Shown here: piece by piece, positions 42,998-51,834 of the stretch
How the letters are laid out: each line of letters begins with the position of its first letter
Position numbering within the stretch: the stretch's first letter is position 1
NCBI RefSeq assembly: GCF_900537995.1
Contig: NZ_LR027880.1
Location: forward strand, 2,798,001-2,862,000
Direction: 5' to 3'
Source of the DNA: Roseburia intestinalis L1-82
GTDB taxonomy: Bacteria; Bacillota; Clostridia; Lachnospirales; Lachnospiraceae
DNA: 64,000 bases
Program-made: the position numbers and the translations under genes
The notes under the pieces: generated by a model
Seen by the model: the letters and a program-made list of their open reading frames with translations, nothing else
Databases searched by the model: none
What the model was told of the DNA's origin: nothing

Positions 42998-44809
42998 TTA
43001 ATCCTCATCCAGTTTTAAAACACTCATAAATGCTTCCTGCGGGATCTCGACATTTCCGACCTGACGCATACGCTTCTTTCCTTCTTTCTGTTTCTCTAAC
43101 AGTTTTTTCTTTCGGGAAATATCGCCACCGTAACATTTTGCAAGCACGTCCTTACGCATTGCCTTGACGGTCTCTCTCGCAATGACTTTACCGCCAACAG
43201 CCGCCTGAATCGGGATCTCGAATAAATGTCTTGGAATCTCCTCCTTTAATTTTTCGCACATCTTTCTTCCACGCTCATACGCACTGTCTTTGAATACGAT
43301 AAAGGAAAGGGCATCGACCTGTTCTTTGTTGATCAGGATATCAAGTTTTACCAGCTCGGAGCGCTCATATCCCTTTAATTCATAATCAAAGGACGCATAA
43401 CCCCTCGAACGTGACTTCAATGCATCAAAGAAATCGTAAATGATCTCATTTAACGGCAGATCATACTTGATCAGTGCACGCGTTTCCTCTAAGTATTCCA
43501 TACTTAAATAAACACCGCGGCGCTCCTGGCACAGTTTCATGATTGCACCGACATACTCACTCGTCACCATGATTTCTGCCGATACGACAGGTTCTTCCAT
43601 GTATTCGATCTCAGACGGATCCGGCAGGTTTGACGGGTTTGTCAGATCCATGACCTCTCCGTTTGTCTTGTGCACTTTGTAAATAACCCCCGGAGCTGTT
43701 GTCACAAGATCTAAATTAAACTCACGCTCTAAACGCTCCTGAATGATTTCTAAATGAAGCAGGCCTAAAAATCCGCAGCGGAAACCAAAACCAAGCGCTA
43801 ACGATGTCTCCGGCTCATACTGCAAGGAAGCATCGTTGATCTGTAATTTTTCCAATGCATCACGGAGATCCGGATATTTTGCACTGTCAGCCGGATACAT
43901 ACCGCAGTACACCATCGGATTGACCTTTTTGTAACCCGGAAGCGGCTCACTGCATGGGCGGTCGGCATTTGTCACGGTATCACCGACACGGGTATCGCGG
44001 ACATTTTTGATACTTGCACAGAGATAACCTACCATTCCCGCTGCAAGCTCATCACACGGGATAAACTGTCCGGCACCAAAATATCCGACCTCTGTGACCT
44101 CGGACTGTGCACCGGTTGCCATCATGCGGATGGTATCTCCCACTTTTACCGTTCCCTCTTTGATACGGCAGAATACGATAACACCCTTGTAAGAGTCGTA
44201 AAGTGCATCAAAGATCAGCGCCTGAAGCGGTGCTTCTTTATCTCCAGTCGGGGCCGGGATCTTTGTTACGATCTGCTCTAATACCTGATCGATATTTAAG
44301 CCGGTCTTAGCAGAAATACGCGGTGCATCCTCCGCCTCAATCCCGATCACATCCTCGATTTCTTTTACCACTTCATCCGGCTGTGCACTCGGAAGATCGA
44401 TCTTGTTGATGACAGGCATGACATCAAGATCATGATCTAATGCGAGATATACATTTGCCAGTGTCTGTGCTTCCACTCCCTGTGCTGCATCCACAACCAG
44501 GATCGCACCGTCGCAGGCTGCAAGGCTTCGTGATACCTCATAGTTAAAATCGACGTGCCCAGGTGTGTCGATCAGGTTAAAAATATACTCTTCCCCGTCA
44601 TTTGCCTTATAAATGATACGGACTGCCTGTGACTTGATCGTAATTCCACGCTCACGCTCTAAATCCATATTGTCAAGAACCTGCGCCTGCATCTCACGGC
44701 TGGTCAAAGTTCCTGTACGTTCTATGATACGATCGGCAAGTGTCGATTTACCGTGATCGATATGTGCTATAATACAAAAATTTCTGATTTTACTCTGATC
44801 TATTGACAT
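42998..44809 (-). CDS. lepA: Elongation factor 4 (LepA)
   Basis: LepA is a ribosome-associated GTPase that back-translocates or rescues stalled ribosomes. The start is ATG 44809 ([11 protein letters not shown]), with GGAGAG upstream; an earlier in-frame ATG adds 12 unrelated residues. The 603-residue product has P-loop AHIDHGKST, switch [18 protein letters not shown] and the LepA-specific C-terminal domain ([14 protein letters not shown]). It is the first gene of the lepA-hemW operon and has its own promoter. Confidence 0.97.
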   Translation of the reverse strand: MSIDQSKIRNFCIIAHIDHGKSTLADRIIERTGTLTSREMQAQVLDNMDLERERGITIKSQAVRIIYKANDGEEYIFNLIDTPGHVDFNYEVSRSLAACDGAILVVDAAQGVEAQTLANVYLALDHDLDVMPVINKIDLPSAQPDEVVKEIEDVIGIEAEDAPRISAKTGLNIDQVLEQIVTKIPAPTGDKEAPLQALIFDALYDSYKGVIVFCRIKEGTVKVGDTIRMMATGAQSEVTEVGYFGAGQFIPCDELAAGMVGYLCASIKNVRDTRVGDTVTNADRPCSEPLPGYKKVNPMVYCGMYPADSAKYPDLRDALEKLQINDASLQYEPETSLALGFGFRCGFLGLLHLEIIQERLEREFNLDLVTTAPGVIYKVHKTNGEVMDLTNPSNLPDPSEIEYMEEPVVSAEIMVTSEYVGAIMKLCQERRGVYLSMEYLEETRALIKYDLPLNEIIYDFFDALKSRSRGYASFDYELKGYERSELVKLDILINKEQVDALSFIVFKDSAYERGRKMCEKLKEEIPRHLFEIPIQAAVGGKVIARETVKAMRKDVLAKCYGGDISRKKKLLEKQKEGKKRMRQVGNVEIPQEAFMSVLKLDED

Positions 44810-44861
44810 ATTACTCTCCATTTCAAAAAAAAATACGCCGGGCATATGCCCATACGTTTTT

Positions 44862-44891
44862 ATTATACGGGAAAAGCAAAGGAAACGTCAA
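44862..44891 (-). promoter_or_regulatory. Promoter of lepA
   Basis: On the minus strand TTGACG (44891-44886), an 18-base spacer and TATAAT (44867-44862) lie about 55 bases before the lepA start. The GGGCATATGCCC palindrome sits close to the expected +1. Confidence 0.75.
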
Positions 44892-45001
44892 GTCATCCGC
44901 AATCCTCTTTCATGTTTCATTTTCATTTATTAACAATTAAAATACAAAAATTCACAATATGTTCACTGGATTTTTAGTACTTTTGGGTACATAATAGACT
45001 T

Positions 45002-45021
45002 GCTGTTAAATATTTAACAGC
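45002..45021. promoter_or_regulatory. Rex-like perfect palindrome upstream of lepA
   Basis: The 20-base palindrome GCTGTTAAATATTTAACAGC has an inner TGTTAANNNNTTAACA identical to the clostridial Rex core, with C/G instead of T/A at the outer positions. Which gene it controls is unclear. Confidence 0.4.
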
Positions 45022-45064
45022 TGGGTTTCTATCGTCAATATGACAAAACCCCCTTCTTAATATG

Positions 45065-45110
45065 AAAATCCCCCACGCAGTGGCTGCAAACACTGCGTGG
45101 GGGATTTTTT
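45065..45110. terminator. Strong bidirectional terminator after the GH31 gene
   Basis: AAAATCCCCCACGCAGTG pairs with CACTGCGTGGGGGATTTT around GCTGCAAA. T-runs occur on both strands. It ends the GH74-GH31 transcript. Confidence 0.85.
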
Positions 45111-45192
45111 ATATCATGTGCAAAACCAGCACATGATCGTGATCTACACTTGCTTCACTCGGCTATCTTATTATTTCATTGAACTCTTACTT

Positions 45193-47262
45193 TTATTCAT
45201 AAATCGGATAAGAGATTCCCTCTCTCATAAATACCGGAATCACATCGATCGGTGCCGGTACTGTCACATAATTTCCGCCCTCGTATACCTTTTTCGTGTA
45301 GGCATCCGTCCATTTTGTACCTGCTGGGAGATATACCCTGCGCTCTGTCGCACCTGCCTCCATGACCGGTGCCACTAAAAGATCTGGTCCGAACATATAC
45401 GCATCCTCCACGTTCCAGCTCTCTTTATCCTCCGCAAAATCAAAGAACAGTGGACGCATCACCGGTGCACCCGTTTTACTTGCCTGTTCCATGCAACTAC
45501 GGATGTATAGTCGCAGACGTTCACGGATAAACAGATATTTTTTCAGGATCTCATAATTGTCCTCCCCAAAACTCCACACTTCATTATCCTGACCGGAAGT
45601 AAGCTGGCGCACACCATCGATAAACTCCTGCTCTCTCTCGTACCACGGAGAACGCTCCCCATGCATACGGAATACCGGGCAGAATGCACCCCAGGCAAAC
45701 CAGCGCACCAGAAGTTCTTTAAATGCCGGATCTTTGATATCCCCGCCAAGAAAGCCTCCGATATCCGATGTCCACCACGGAATACCAGCCACGCACATAT
45801 TAAGTCCTGCCTGCAGCTGCTCTCTCATGGAGCGGAAGGACGAGTACACATCCCCGGACCAGGTAAGAACGCCATATTTCTGGCTGCCTGCCCATGCACA
45901 GCGCACCAGACTCATGATATCTTTTTCTCCCTCCGCTTTCAATCCGTCATAAAATCCTTTCGCATAGCCAACCGGATAAACGTTGCTGCACTGCAGTGCC
46001 GGTCCCTCATAATAGCGGTAATTATCAAAATCATATGGTCCATACTCCGGTTCCGCTTCATCTAACCAGAAACAGCGAATTCCGTTTTTATAGTAATTTT
46101 CCTTACATTTTTCCCATACAAATTTCTGCGCGCCCGGATTGGTCGCATCGTAAAATACGGTATTTCCCATCCAGCTCATATGATAGGAAAGTCCACGATC
46201 CGGTGTGACAAGATATCCGCGGTCGTTCATCTCGCCATAGTTTTCGCTGCGCTCATCCACGGTCGGCCAGACAGAGACAACCGTCTCGATTCCCATGCTC
46301 TTTAACTCATCCACCATCGCTTTCGGGTCCGGCCAGTCTCTCGGCTCAAATTTAAACTCGCCCTGCATTGTCCAGTGGAAAAAGTCGATCACGATCGCAT
46401 CCATCGGAAGTCCGCGCTTTTTGTGTTCTCTGGCAACTGCAAGGATTTCATCCTGGTTGCGGTAGCGCAGTTTGCACTGCCAGTATCCCATACCATATTC
46501 CGGCATCATCGGAGTCCTTCCGGTTGCCGCAGAATACTGTTCCTCGATTTCAAACGGTGTATCTCCTGCCGTAATAAAGTAGTCCAGTTTTTTTGTGCTC
46601 TTTGCGTACCACTCTGTCTTGTTTGCACCAAAAACTGCTGTTCCGATTGCCGGGTTGTTCCAGAAAAATCCATAGCCTCTGCTTGAGACCATAAACGGCA
46701 CGCTCGCCTGACTGTTTCTGTGCGCCAGTTCTAACATTGCACCTTTTTTATTCAGATTTTTCTCCTGGTACTGTCCCATACCAAATATTTTTTCATCATC
46801 AAACGCCTCAAAACGCATAGTCAGTTCGTAATCCGTACTGCCCGGGATCGGTTTTAACTCTCTCGCATCAATGCGCAGCGGCACACAGTAGCGGTTGATC
46901 CGGTTTCTGTTTCTCCAGTACTCTTCGGTCAGAAGTTCTCCCTTCTGATTATAATAGCTGATCCATCCCTCCGGGGAGATCACGGCCGTGATTTTTCCAT
47001 TTTTAACGGTGTAAACTTTTCCGGTCTGATGATATTTTGCAAACTCCTCGCCTTTGTACCATGGATCCGTCGTATCAACTTCTTTACACTCCACCTGAAG
47101 CGGACACATTTTTACCTCCTCGGTCAGCGCCCAGTCATGTGCATCCATCTGTGCCTCTTTGGTCATGCGCACACGGAAGGAATTTTCTCCCCATGGTTCT
47201 AACCATAATGTCAATGTTCCATCTGCAATTACAAGTCTGTTGTTTTCTTCGTAAACTCTCAT
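45193..47262 (-). CDS. GH31 glycosidase, alpha-xylosidase type
   Basis: Family 31 enzymes cut alpha-linked xylose or glucose from oligosaccharide ends. The 689-residue product has the N-terminal galactose-mutarotase-like domain (about 1-230), then a barrel with nucleophile Asp in RCFWLDEAEPEYG and acid/base Asp in LTWSGDVYSSF, plus the FRMHGERSPW block. The LDEAEPE sequence resembles YicI-type alpha-xylosidases more than alpha-glucosidases. There is no signal peptide, so it acts inside the cell. The GH74 gene lies 120 bases upstream on the same strand; together they fit import and cleavage of xyloglucan oligosaccharides. Confidence 0.9.
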   Translation of the reverse strand: MRVYEENNRLVIADGTLTLWLEPWGENSFRVRMTKEAQMDAHDWALTEEVKMCPLQVECKEVDTTDPWYKGEEFAKYHQTGKVYTVKNGKITAVISPEGWISYYNQKGELLTEEYWRNRNRINRYCVPLRIDARELKPIPGSTDYELTMRFEAFDDEKIFGMGQYQEKNLNKKGAMLELAHRNSQASVPFMVSSRGYGFFWNNPAIGTAVFGANKTEWYAKSTKKLDYFITAGDTPFEIEEQYSAATGRTPMMPEYGMGYWQCKLRYRNQDEILAVAREHKKRGLPMDAIVIDFFHWTMQGEFKFEPRDWPDPKAMVDELKSMGIETVVSVWPTVDERSENYGEMNDRGYLVTPDRGLSYHMSWMGNTVFYDATNPGAQKFVWEKCKENYYKNGIRCFWLDEAEPEYGPYDFDNYRYYEGPALQCSNVYPVGYAKGFYDGLKAEGEKDIMSLVRCAWAGSQKYGVLTWSGDVYSSFRSMREQLQAGLNMCVAGIPWWTSDIGGFLGGDIKDPAFKELLVRWFAWGAFCPVFRMHGERSPWYEREQEFIDGVRQLTSGQDNEVWSFGEDNYEILKKYLFIRERLRLYIRSCMEQASKTGAPVMRPLFFDFAEDKESWNVEDAYMFGPDLLVAPVMEAGATERRVYLPAGTKWTDAYTKKVYEGGNYVTVPAPIDVIPVFMREGISYPIYE

Positions 47263-47383
47263 CTAACTTTTCCTTTCTTAATATATAGATATATTCTTAC
47301 GTTTGTCTTTACACCTGATAAATCCGGTAAATGAATTCTTCTCTCCCAAAATTTATCTTTCTGCTATATTATATTTTCCGACT

Positions 47384-49708
47384 CTAACGTTTCATCTCCC
47401 CATACAAAACACCGCGTGACCCGGTCGCCAGAAAAAATCTGCCAAACTTTCTTTTATCCCCATCGATACTGTTGATCTCGCCGTACATCTGGTTATCCTG
47501 ATTCAGCCGCTCATACGATTTTCCCTCATCAAACGTGCGGTAAAAACCATATTCCCCTTCAAGGCGTCCGCAGAAATAAATTGCTTTTTCCTCTGTCAGA
47601 TAATCCCTGTCCTCTCCGATCACACCAAGTCCCATCCGGTAGCAGGCATCCCCTGTGTCCGTCAGGCGTTTCACATGGATTTCTTCTGTTTTCGTGTCAT
47701 AACAGAGTTTATAAAGTCCTGCATCGCCCAATGCCAGGTAAAATATGCCAGTCTTTCCGCCCTCACCGCGCACTTCCGTCTTATTTGCAGTATCAATATA
47801 GCCAAAATCACAGACCGGAAATGCCTCTTTCGGCTGTTTCTGATAAAAGTTTCTTCCTCCATCCCTGCTCACATAGATTTCGGACGCACCGCCAAAACCA
47901 TAAAACAGATCTTTCCTGCTGCGGTCGGAAAATACTTTCAGATATCCCGTCTCAACAGGCTGCCCCGCCAGATCAAACACTCCTGCTTTTTGAAAACTGT
48001 GTCCTCCACCATTGCTGACAAGCACCAGTTCCACCGGAAGCCTTATCCCATCCGCAACCGACCATACAATATTGACGCCATCCGGTGACACTGCCACCCA
48101 TCCGGCATTGACATTCGGGTTTTCGATCTCATGCAGTTTCTTGTCGATCTCTGCATTGATACCAAACGGCATGCCGATCCGGTCAAATGTTTTAAAATTA
48201 TCGCACGTGCGCACCAGACCGCCTTTGGTTTTTCCTTTCCAGTTTCCCCGCGCCGTCACAATGCCAAGATTACTGTCCGCATCGGAAATATCTGCGTTGA
48301 TACAGGTAATGTAACGGTTGCCCTCGCTGTCATCAAAAGAATTTTTACAGGGTTCATCAAGATTCCGGAATGCAAATCCGCCGAGGTCTCCAACGATATC
48401 CACAAGCTGTACCTCTCCATCAACCGGCGCATATACATTCAGATGAACGGTCTCCTCGATTCCGGTACACGCATCATGATAGCGCGGATGCTCACTGAGC
48501 AGCGCATCCGTCATAAAAACGCCGGTTCCCGAATTAAACCATACCTCATCCGGATCAAACGGATTGATCTTAATATCACTCAGCCAGTGCAGCAGACAAT
48601 GGTTTCCGTTATACTCCGGTTTCATGTAGGAAGTATTAAAATATAAATCCCCCTTTTCCAGTCCGCAGAGACTCACGCTCCAGCTGCTGCCATAATCTTT
48701 CGAAAGATATACGATTTCATCGCTCTCTTTTTCCCTGCAGAGCGTTGAACACACCAGAAGTCCCGGCATTGTTTTACAGGAAGAAATACCGCCAAAACCA
48801 TAATTTAAAAATTCTGCTGTCAGCGTGCCATCCTCATCCGGTGTAATGTCATCATACCCTGCAATTTTCCCGTCTGAAAAATAATACCGCAGCACTTTCC
48901 CGCCGATCACATCCCCGGAATCACAGCTATATCCAAGGTCGACCACATAATTCCATCTTCCAGTGACATTCATCGTCACATAAAGGTATGTTCCATCATA
49001 GTCATAGCGCGATGCCACAAGACCGTTCATTTTACTGTCATGAATCATGACATTTTCCGGCTGCATCAGTTTTTCAAACGTCTGCCCTGCATCATAGGAA
49101 ACATACAGGCTGTGACCGCGAAGCGTATCACTCTCCCTTGTCGTATATCCTGCGGTTCCTGCAACAATTGTTTTCGAATCATCCGATACCCAGACACAGG
49201 TCATGTAATTTTCCTCTAAAGGAAGCCGTTCCCAGGTATCTCCTCTGTCCGTGGTTTTCCAGAGACCATCTAACTGGCTTGCAAAATAAAGTGTGTTTTC
49301 ATCTTTTTTATCTACCACCAGACGGTATCCGGTTCCTCTTCCGCAAAGATTGCCATGAACGGTCACCGGGATTTTTTTGTGAATAAATGTCTCTCCATAA
49401 TTCTCTGAAATTGAAAATTTTCCATAGCCCTGTCCGTTAATGCCGCTCATGATGTACAGGCGCTCCGGTTTCTTTTCATCGAGTGCGCATGCGATTGGAA
49501 ATGTTTCGGAGATGTCCGCCATGCTCACACTGTCGATGAGGCTTTTCCAGCACTTTTTTTCGTATTCATACCGGTAAACGCCTCCGATGTCTGTTCTGGC
49601 ATAGAGGATGCCGGGCTGTTTTGGGTGGTACAATAAACCGGTGACGTAGCCGCCGCCGGGGATTGGGGCGTTTTTGTATTCGTAGGTGATTGTTTTGTGG
49701 GCTTTCAT
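47384..49708 (-). CDS. GH74 family glycosidase (xyloglucanase-type), predicted cytoplasmic
   Basis: The start is ATG 49708 (MKAHKTITYEYKN); AAAGGAG lies 12 bases upstream. An open frame continues further upstream into the intron's 3' side but that part is not homologous. The 774-residue product shows the two seven-bladed propeller layout of GH74: APIPGGGYVTGLLYHPKQPG, YARTDIGGVYRYE with the first catalytic Asp (about residue 38), and the second Asp in DIKINPFDPDEVWFNSGTGVFMT (about 385). Asp-box-like repeats (WKTTDRGDTWERL, SDRSRKDLFYGFGGASEIYVSRDGGRNFY) confirm BNR folds. It lacks a signal peptide, unusual for GH74, which is normally secreted. It pairs with the GH31 gene. Confidence 0.88.
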   Translation of the reverse strand: MKAHKTITYEYKNAPIPGGGYVTGLLYHPKQPGILYARTDIGGVYRYEYEKKCWKSLIDSVSMADISETFPIACALDEKKPERLYIMSGINGQGYGKFSISENYGETFIHKKIPVTVHGNLCGRGTGYRLVVDKKDENTLYFASQLDGLWKTTDRGDTWERLPLEENYMTCVWVSDDSKTIVAGTAGYTTRESDTLRGHSLYVSYDAGQTFEKLMQPENVMIHDSKMNGLVASRYDYDGTYLYVTMNVTGRWNYVVDLGYSCDSGDVIGGKVLRYYFSDGKIAGYDDITPDEDGTLTAEFLNYGFGGISSCKTMPGLLVCSTLCREKESDEIVYLSKDYGSSWSVSLCGLEKGDLYFNTSYMKPEYNGNHCLLHWLSDIKINPFDPDEVWFNSGTGVFMTDALLSEHPRYHDACTGIEETVHLNVYAPVDGEVQLVDIVGDLGGFAFRNLDEPCKNSFDDSEGNRYITCINADISDADSNLGIVTARGNWKGKTKGGLVRTCDNFKTFDRIGMPFGINAEIDKKLHEIENPNVNAGWVAVSPDGVNIVWSVADGIRLPVELVLVSNGGGHSFQKAGVFDLAGQPVETGYLKVFSDRSRKDLFYGFGGASEIYVSRDGGRNFYQKQPKEAFPVCDFGYIDTANKTEVRGEGGKTGIFYLALGDAGLYKLCYDTKTEEIHVKRLTDTGDACYRMGLGVIGEDRDYLTEEKAIYFCGRLEGEYGFYRTFDEGKSYERLNQDNQMYGEINSIDGDKRKFGRFFLATGSRGVLYGEMKR

Positions 49709-49897
49709 TGTATAGGTGAACTCCTTTCGTGGGTGGTTTTTGGGGTAGGGGGATTCATTTTGCATGTAAGGTGCGGGGCTCTTTTGGGGCTGGAATGGCG
49801 AACCTGGGGGGGGCTGACAGCCACACCCACGCACCGCTTCATTACAAATCCTCCACGATCGAGTAGGAGGGAAATCTGAGTGATTTCCCGACCTCTC

Positions 49898-49933
49898 ACA
49901 CCACCGTGCGTACCGTTCGGTACACGGCGGTTC
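49898..49933 (-). ncRNA. Intron domain V
   Basis: A 34-36-base hairpin with the arms ACCGCCGTG and CACGGTGGT and a central GTACC/GGTAC stem is the catalytic domain V of the intron RNA, just past the RT stop codon. Confidence 0.7.
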
Positions 49934-49940
49934 AATCAAC

Positions 49941-51224
49941 TTAACAAGTAACACACCTTTCGGTGTAGTAATCTAACATTGAGACTAATCCAAATGAAGT
50001 TAGTCTCTTTGTGCTTATAGCCTTTTGTATCCATCCATTGTGACACATGTGTGCATACCGATTGCCAGTATTTGCCACTTTATGTGCCGCCCATCTTGGA
50101 ACGCCGAGTTTAACCAAATTCTTCTCTTTGTTTTGTGGTGTTTTCCAATGTTTCCAAATACACATGCGTATTCTATATCTAATGTTTCCATCAAGTTCTC
50201 TACAGAGAGTTTTCATACTACCTATCTTAAAGTAGTTAATCCATCCTCTGATAAGCTGATTAAGTCTCTCTACTTTATAGCTGTTGCTAACGCCCCAGCT
50301 ACGACAAGTGAGTTCCCTCATCCTCTTCTTATACTTCATTACTGATTTTGCATGTGGTTTCGCCTTGAATTGCTGTGCACTTGTATCGTAGTAGAATCCA
50401 AACCCAAGGTATTTAATTCCTCTTGGTCTATCTACTTTGCTCTTCGTCATATTGACTTTAAGTCCTAGTTTTTCCTCAATGAATCGTGAGATATTTCTCA
50501 TAACTCTATTCGCAGACATTTCACTTCCGACCATAATGATACAGTCATCCGCATACCGTACAAAGTTAAGTCCTCTCTTTTCCATTTCCTTGTCTAGTTC
50601 GTTCAGCATAATATTTGCCAATAATGGCGAGAGATTTCCACCTTGAGGTGTTCCCACGATAGAATCCTCATACTCATCGTCAATCATGATTCCACTGACT
50701 AGGTATTTTCTGACAATAGAGATAACATCTCCATCTTTAATAGTTCTACCTATGATAGTCATAAGTTTGTCATGATTTACTGTGTCAAAGAACTTTTCCA
50801 AGTCAATGTCTACAATCCAATCATTTCCGTCATTCATCATATCGAGTGCTGTAAGGATTGCTTGCTGTGCACATCTGTTCGGTCTGAATCCATAGCTATG
50901 GTCATGGAATTGTTCCTCATAGATTGGTGTTAAAACCTGTGCAATAGCTTGTTGTATGAATCTGTCTGTTACTGTCGGTACTCCCAGGTTTCTGACACCA
51001 CCATCAGGCTTTGGTATCTCCACTCTTCGTACTGGTTGAGGTTTATATTTTCTTATCCTCAACTGTTCCTTGATAATTTCGCCGTTCTTTGCAAGATATT
51101 CCTTGAGTTCTGTGTACTTCATTCCGTCTACTCCCTCGGCACCTTTGTTTCGTACGACTTGCAGATATGCTCTGTTGAGATTATCGTTAGATAGTATCTG
51201 CTCCATTAGACTACTTGTGTCCAT
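49941..51224 (-). CDS. ltrA: Group II intron reverse transcriptase/maturase
   Basis: The protein copies the intron RNA into DNA at new sites and assists splicing. The start is ATG 51224 (MDTSSLMEQILS), preceded by AAAGGA. The 427-residue product has RT blocks including RRVEIPKPDGGVRNLGVPTV, the GTPQGGNLSPLLANIML motif and the catalytic YADD in LNFVRYADDCIIMV, then the maturase X domain with RLNQLIRGWINYFK. No HNH endonuclease domain follows, as in class C introns that rely on structural target sites. Confidence 0.95.
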   Translation of the reverse strand: MDTSSLMEQILSNDNLNRAYLQVVRNKGAEGVDGMKYTELKEYLAKNGEIIKEQLRIRKYKPQPVRRVEIPKPDGGVRNLGVPTVTDRFIQQAIAQVLTPIYEEQFHDHSYGFRPNRCAQQAILTALDMMNDGNDWIVDIDLEKFFDTVNHDKLMTIIGRTIKDGDVISIVRKYLVSGIMIDDEYEDSIVGTPQGGNLSPLLANIMLNELDKEMEKRGLNFVRYADDCIIMVGSEMSANRVMRNISRFIEEKLGLKVNMTKSKVDRPRGIKYLGFGFYYDTSAQQFKAKPHAKSVMKYKKRMRELTCRSWGVSNSYKVERLNQLIRGWINYFKIGSMKTLCRELDGNIRYRIRMCIWKHWKTPQNKEKNLVKLGVPRWAAHKVANTGNRYAHMCHNGWIQKAISTKRLTSFGLVSMLDYYTERCVTC

Positions 51225-51703
51225 GCGTTCTTTCCTTTCCGTCCCGCTTGATTTGACCATCTTTTACCCGATTGGTTACGGCAGATGTTATCTCTTCTGC
51301 AATACGAGACATACTCAAACTTATTGATTGTTCGCCCCTTTGCTCTATCTCCATTACAGAGACTTCTTCACTACTATGGGCTCGGCTGACTTCTCACAGT
51401 TCGTTGTTACTAGGCTAATGAAACCCCTGTGAGACCTCCACGCTTAAGGTGCACGCTCTTTCCTCTCATCTATCCGCCACATCTACTCGTACTTCCAGCA
51501 ACTTTAGGACTTCATCTCTTTTGGCAGACTTATCCGTATTTCCGAGCCTTATATGTGATTTCTGTCCGTCGGACCAAGAGTTTGCTTACAGCTTCCTTCA
51601 GATTCCACCTCACGATGGACACCCTTGCTGTTCTGCTATACACTTCCTCGTTGCCTAGGCGTGTTCGGGACTTTCACCCATTAGAGCGCGCCCATGGCGC
51701 GCA
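51225..51703 (-). ncRNA. 5' RNA domains of the group II intron (I-III)
   Basis: About 480 bases between the RT start and the 5' boundary form domain I-III RNA of the intron. No protein is encoded. Blocks such as GTGAAAGTCCC and multiple short complementary stretches are visible. Confidence 0.6.
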
Positions 51704-51708
51704 AACCA

Positions 51709-51739
51709 AAAAAGGAACCCCGCAACGCAGGATTCCTTT
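51709..51739 (-). terminator. Intrinsic terminator of the rhodanese/PP-loop gene; intron insertion site
   Basis: On the minus strand AAAGGAATCCTGC pairs with GCGGGGTTCCTTT and is followed by TTTTTT and then intron sequence. It lies about 100 bases after the gene's stop. Confidence 0.8.
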
Positions 51740-51834
51740 CTCAACACCAAACGAATCCCTACTTTAAAAGTAAGGATTTTCGCCTCGATTTTCTACCATA
51801 TTTATTCGCCCACTTTTACCCGAAAAATCCGCTT

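Larger units (their letters stand above)
44892..45192. other. Intergenic region between lepA and the GH31 gene with a Rex-like palindrome and a terminator
   Basis: No gene is seen in about 300 bases. It contains GCTGTTAAATATTTAACAGC (45002-45021), hairpin-forming GGGTTT/AAACCC (about 45022-45052) and a strong terminator (45065-45110). Confidence 0.55.
49858..51703 (-). mobile_element. Group IIC-like intron
   Basis: The element contains an RT-maturase ORF and the RNA structure of group II introns. The 3' part carries domain V (about 49898-49933; ACCGCCGTGTACC and GGTACGCACGGTGGTGT arms) followed by a domain VI-like hairpin and a CCTACTCGAT end. The 5' part starts near GCGCGCCATGGGCGCGC and has the conserved GTGAAAGTCCC. 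It lies directly downstream of the T-run of the terminator at 51709-51739, in the same orientation. Insertion behind intrinsic terminators is known for class C introns. Ends are approximate. Confidence 0.8.

Noticed and set aside
49705-49935. A minus-strand frame MNRRVPNGTH... across the intron end and the GH74 leader
   Set aside because: It crosses the intron domain V boundary and has Pro-rich low-complexity sequence, so it is not a gene.
49709-49954. N-terminal extension of the GH74 frame
   Set aside because: The extra 82 codons read through intron RNA and leader sequence; homology starts at MKAHKTITY.
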